Positions 30,556 to 33,152 of a DNA stretch of 33,152 nucleotides are shown one piece after another; the first letter of the stretch is position 1, and every line of letters begins with the position of its first letter. A program made the translations under genes and the position numbers. This stretch comes from Arthrobacter glacialis (GTDB taxonomy: Bacteria > Actinomycetota > Actinomycetes > Actinomycetales > Micrococcaceae): positions 1 through 33,152 of the forward strand of contig NZ_PPXC01000026.1 of assembly GCF_002909445.1 (NCBI RefSeq), given 5' to 3'. The notes beneath the pieces were generated by a model, which worked only from the letters and a program-made list of their open reading frames with translations, did not search any database and was not told where the DNA came from.

Positions 30556-30642
30556 TTGTCTACAGCAATAATATTGGGCGGAATTGTCGGTATTTTATGC
30601 GCTCTGATCGCAATGTTTATGTTCAACCGACGCAAAAAGTAG
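30556..30642 (+). CDS. Very small single-helix membrane protein (28 aa)
   Basis: From TTG 30556 the frame reads MSTAIILGGIVGILCALIAM then FMFNRRKK. One membrane helix ends with a basic tail. TCAGGAGACTCAAA puts AGGAG eight bases before the TTG. It is too short for family assignment. It is alone between repeats at 30263 and 30673, like other modules here. Confidence 0.6.
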   Translation: MSTAIILGGIVGILCALIAMFMFNRRKK

Positions 30643-30672
30643 ATCAATGAGTTGCGATTAGCTAACTTCGCG

Positions 30673-30701
30673 ATCCGCATGAGGAACCCTTTGTGGGACG
30701 C
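30673..30701 (+). repeat. Dispersed hairpin repeat copy
   Basis: ATCCGCATGAGGAACCCTTT then GTGGGACG. Confidence 0.7.
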
Positions 30702-30787
30702 TTGAGTTTTTTGCTGGCCAATGGATCATTGCAGCGATATTGGGTTATTGATTGGGGAAGGCTCGTGGCTGACTATGGAGCGGAGTG

Positions 30788-31735
30788 TCAACTTCTGGTT
30801 TGTGCCTGCCGGACCTGCCAAGCTATAAAGATGGCTGCTGTAATGCAGACGGCTGTCAGGGTTGGCCATGCGTTGTTGGGGATGAGGGCCATGAAGAGGA
30901 CCTTGATGGGTAGGGTAAGCGTGCCAATGGCGAGCAATACGGCGGCTGGTTTCCATCGTCCGGGGACACCGAACGTCAATAGCCCTGACACTAGGAGACA
31001 GCCGGCCGCGAAGGCGAGGAAATCGGCGCCCATGCCGACACCCCCGGGGTAGAACCACTTTTGTGCACCCCCGCCCTGCATATAGCTGCTGAACCCGAAT
31101 GCCACAGCGGCCAGGGGTGCACCCAGAACGAGAGCCCTATGCTGGCGGACCGTGTTTGTGGGGTCGCCGGGCAAGCTCAACACGCTGGCGCCAACGAAAA
31201 CGGCGGAAACTGGCCAGCCGACGGTGACAACACCGCCGATTGCCGAGGATATGAGCGGTATCGAAACGGCTGTGAGGATGGCCAGGCCCAAAAGTATTCT
31301 GCGGGCTGCGTGCCAACCGAGAGAAGCCGCCATGAATGCGCCAAGGATCAACAGGTAGGTGAGCGACGCTGGGGTAGTGAAGGGTCCGAAGAGTCCAGGG
31401 CCGGGTGGGTAGCTGTTGAAGCGGAACCAACGTCCGAGTTCGCCGAGCACGAGCATGATCGTGGCCAAAGAAGAGGCGATAATCAGCGAGAAGCAGGCGA
31501 TCCGGTCTCGTCCGGACGCCGGCACCCATCCCAGAAGGCGTTCGCATCGGGTGGCCAGTCCTGATCCGACAAGGTTTGCCAACTCACCAACCGTGGGTTT
31601 GGTGCGCTGTTCCTGATCGGCAAGATCCAGCATCACTCCTACCATTTCGCCTTCGTTCTGCTTGCGCCAGCTGGCCGGGTAGGCCAGCAGTGTGCGCCGG
31701 TAGGTGGTCTCCAAAGAGCTGGTCGGCTCGCTCAT
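30788..31735 (-). CDS. PadR-linked multi-pass membrane protein
   Basis: The protein is 315 aa. The cytoplasmic N-terminus (ETTYRRTLLAYPASWRKQNE, GEMVGVMLDLADQE) is the conserved start of membrane proteins encoded next to PadR regulators in actinobacteria. About six hydrophobic segments follow between residues 78 and 310. Function is unknown; neighbours of this type are often sensors or transport accessories. It overlaps padR by four bases (ATGA), so both are made from one mRNA and probably under PadR control. Confidence 0.8.
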   Translation of the reverse strand: MSEPTSSLETTYRRTLLAYPASWRKQNEGEMVGVMLDLADQEQRTKPTVGELANLVGSGLATRCERLLGWVPASGRDRIACFSLIIASSLATIMLVLGELGRWFRFNSYPPGPGLFGPFTTPASLTYLLILGAFMAASLGWHAARRILLGLAILTAVSIPLISSAIGGVVTVGWPVSAVFVGASVLSLPGDPTNTVRQHRALVLGAPLAAVAFGFSSYMQGGGAQKWFYPGGVGMGADFLAFAAGCLLVSGLLTFGVPGRWKPAAVLLAIGTLTLPIKVLFMALIPNNAWPTLTAVCITAAIFIAWQVRQAQTRS

Positions 31736-32070
31736 GCCACTCCTCCTGCAGGGCGGAGGCTGAGGCCGGCCTTGGCGATTTTCACATTCGCCTCCAGCCG
31801 TTGTACTTCCTCGGTTAGCTCATCCGCTCCGGTGTCTGTGAGTTCGTAGTATCTGCGCATGCGGCTGTCAACGATTTCTTCTCGGACTACCCGGACTAGT
31901 CCCTCTTCCTTGAGCCTGTCGAGAGAGGCGTACAACGTGCCTGGTTGCAGGGTCACGCGGCCACCGGACAGTTTTTTCGTCTCGCCGAGTAGTGCATAGC
32001 CGTGTTGGGGGCCCTGAGCCAGGACCGAGAGGACCATAAAGGTTGGCTCTCTCATCTCTCGTTTAGTCAT
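31732..32070 (-). CDS. PadR-family transcriptional regulator
   Basis: The protein is 112 aa, the size of a PadR winged-helix subfamily-2 protein. The winged helix reads EPTFMVLSVLAQGPQHGYAL, GRVTLQPGTLYASLDRLKEE and GLVRVVREEIVDSRMRRYYE, followed by a short dimer helix. TATAGT lies exactly six bases before ATG 32070 (leaderless), and a perfect 12-bp palindrome lies just upstream of that box, consistent with autoregulation. Confidence 0.9.
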   Translation of the reverse strand: MTKREMREPTFMVLSVLAQGPQHGYALLGETKKLSGGRVTLQPGTLYASLDRLKEEGLVRVVREEIVDSRMRRYYELTDTGADELTEEVQRLEANVKIAKAGLSLRPAGGVA

Positions 32071-32076
32071 GAGTTC

Positions 32077-32098
32077 ACTATATTCAAGTCATATGACT
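32077..32098 (-). promoter_or_regulatory. padR promoter and candidate operator
   Basis: The -10 box TATAGT (32082-32077) and the palindrome AGTCATATGACT (32087-32098), which falls in the -10/-35 spacer. Confidence 0.6.
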
Positions 32099-32181
32099 AT
32101 CAGGGGGATGGTAGGCCGTGTCGAATCAAAACGAGACCGCCTCCGACGGTCCCAACGAGGCTGCCCGCTGTGCCCAAAGGG

Positions 32182-32306
32182 GTGTCCCGTGTAGACGTTG
32201 GCAAACCGTCCCATAGGCCTCGCTGACCGGCTGCCCGATTTTCGATGCCCAGAAACATGAAGCTCAACGTCTAGCCCTTCCGCAAGTGGAACGCTCTGCG
32301 GGACAC
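32182..32306 (+). repeat. Dispersed repeat, long copy with outer inverted arms
   Basis: GTGTCCCG (32182-32189) pairs perfectly with CGGGACAC (32299-32306). The core CCGCAAGTGGAACGCTCTGC then GGGAC lies at 32279-32304. Confidence 0.7.
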
Positions 32307-32413
32307 ATGCCAGGCTCGTTGGCCGGATGCTGAAATGTCACGCAACTGTTGGCCGACTTGCGGGCGGGATCCCTTTACGCAGAAGTTGCCTGCCAGGAAG
32401 ATAAAGTTTCCAC

Positions 32414-33022
32414 ATGACTAGGATCTCCCCAATAACGCTCCGTGGAAAATACGTCACTCTCGAACCCCTGGTCGAGGACCACCACGACGGACTCGTCGAA
32501 GCAGCATCCGATGGCGAACTGTGGAATCTTTGGTACACCGCGGTACCGCGCCCCGAGGGAATGCGTGGTGAGATTCAGCGTCGATTGGCCATGCAGGAAG
32601 ATGGCTCGATGGTTCCGTTTACGACTCGTTTGAACGACCTTGTTACCGGTGAGCCAGGCAAGATCATTGGCATGACCACGTACTGCGACATCAATGCCGA
32701 TCTGCCACGCCTGGAAATTGGCTACACCTGGAACGCAGCCAGTGCGCAGGGAACCGGAACGAATCCGGACAGCAAAAGGCTTCTGCTCGGTCATGCGTTT
32801 GAAACACTTAATTGCGTTGCCGTGGAGTTCAGTACGCATTGGATGAATATGCAGTCCCGTGAAGCGATTGCCCGATTGGGTGCGAAGCAGGACGGGGTGC
32901 TGCGTGCGACAAGTCGCATGGCCGATGGTTCGCTCCGAGATACCGTCATCTTCTCGATCGTTGCCTCGGAATGGCCACAGGTTCGAAGCGGGCTGGACTT
33001 GCGACTCGCGAAAAAACGCTGA
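32414..33022 (+). CDS. GNAT-family N-acetyltransferase, RimJ/RimL type
   Basis: The protein is 202 aa. The beginning (ITLRGKYVTLEPLVEDHHDG) and the acetyl-CoA motif (SAQGTGTNPDSKRLLLGHAF) with AVEFSTHWMNMQSREAIARL and GAKQDGVLR match the RimJ/RimL-like GNAT group, which acetylates protein N-termini or small molecules. ATG 32414 is supported by TAAAGT exactly six bases upstream. It is a one-gene unit between the repeats at 32182 and 33065. Confidence 0.86.
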   Translation: MTRISPITLRGKYVTLEPLVEDHHDGLVEAASDGELWNLWYTAVPRPEGMRGEIQRRLAMQEDGSMVPFTTRLNDLVTGEPGKIIGMTTYCDINADLPRLEIGYTWNAASAQGTGTNPDSKRLLLGHAFETLNCVAVEFSTHWMNMQSREAIARLGAKQDGVLRATSRMADGSLRDTVIFSIVASEWPQVRSGLDLRLAKKR

Positions 33023-33064
33023 TTCTCAACGTCCATTTGGAAGTAACCGGCTCGTAGACCGCCT

Positions 33065-33091
33065 GTCCGTAGCGGGAACGCTCTACGGACG
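33065..33091 (+). repeat. Dispersed hairpin repeat copy
   Basis: GTCCGTAG (33065-33072) pairs perfectly with CTACGGAC (33083-33090) around CGGGAACGCT. Confidence 0.9.
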
Positions 33092-33152
33092 CGTTCGAAA
33101 GTAGGCGCCACATTCTGGTCCATCAGTACTCTCGCTGACATGTAAGGATGAA

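Noticed and set aside
6391-33091. Classical integron cassette array with attC sites
   Set aside because: No integrase gene is in the window, the GTTRRRY core is not found at consistent positions, and genes lie on both strands. I keep only the looser term cassette-like.
1-33152. CRISPR array, tRNA or rRNA genes
   Set aside because: The repeats are dispersed at about 1-kb spacing with no regular spacers, and no cloverleaf or rRNA-like stretch was recognised by eye.

Overview
The window looks like chromosome from a high-GC Gram-positive bacterium, most likely an Arthrobacter-like member of the Micrococcaceae. The evidence is the gene families present (CsbD and GlsB stress proteins beside a SigB/SigF-type sigma factor and a LuxR response regulator, an actinobacterial DUF6228 protein, PadR with its membrane partner, a TrpRS with a Trp-codon attenuator) and the many promoters of the form TANNNT-N6-ATG, typical of leaderless actinobacterial mRNAs. 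This assignment is inference; no rRNA or tRNA gene is present to confirm it.

Layout. From 1 to 1.3 kb are two small genes (SRPBCC, TPR). From about 1.4 to 6.3 kb is a core-like block: a phzF remnant, cardiolipin synthase, csbD, glsB, a three-gene operon ending in a sigma factor, and a divergent response regulator. From 6.4 to 33.1 kb is an accessory region of single genes or short operons: five acetyltransferase-type or related resistance-type enzymes (four GNATs, one VOC protein), two APH-family kinases, a monooxygenase, many small membrane proteins, a protein resembling the GyrA coiled-coil gate, TetR with a 2-oxo acid dehydrogenase operon (E1 alpha, E1 beta, E2), TetR with a ZapE ATPase, trpS behind a Trp attenuator, a frameshifted SdpI-family gene, and PadR with its membrane partner.

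The most striking feature is a dispersed hairpin-forming repeat. Its core is GTCCGYAG, then GGAACC, then CTGCGGGAC, about 27 bp, and some copies extend to about 95-125 bp. I count about 32 copies by eye, some degenerate. All have the same orientation (GGAAC on the + strand). They occupy almost every gap between transcription units in the accessory region and at 0-1.3 kb, but I see none between 1.3 and 6.3 kb. Several minus-strand genes end inside or within a few bases of a copy. The layout recalls a gene-cassette array in which each module keeps its own promoter, but the sites lack canonical integron attC cores and no recombinase gene is present. Two copies sit 12 bp from sequences nearly identical to the 25-bp terminal repeat of Tn402-type transposons.

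Regulation visible in the sequence: about 15 leaderless promoters, a perfect 18-bp palindrome holding both -10 boxes between tetR and zapE, a TetR-type palindrome over the -10 box of the dehydrogenase operon, a palindrome above padR, a palindrome between the sigma operon and the response regulator, and a WWW leader peptide with a terminator hairpin before trpS.
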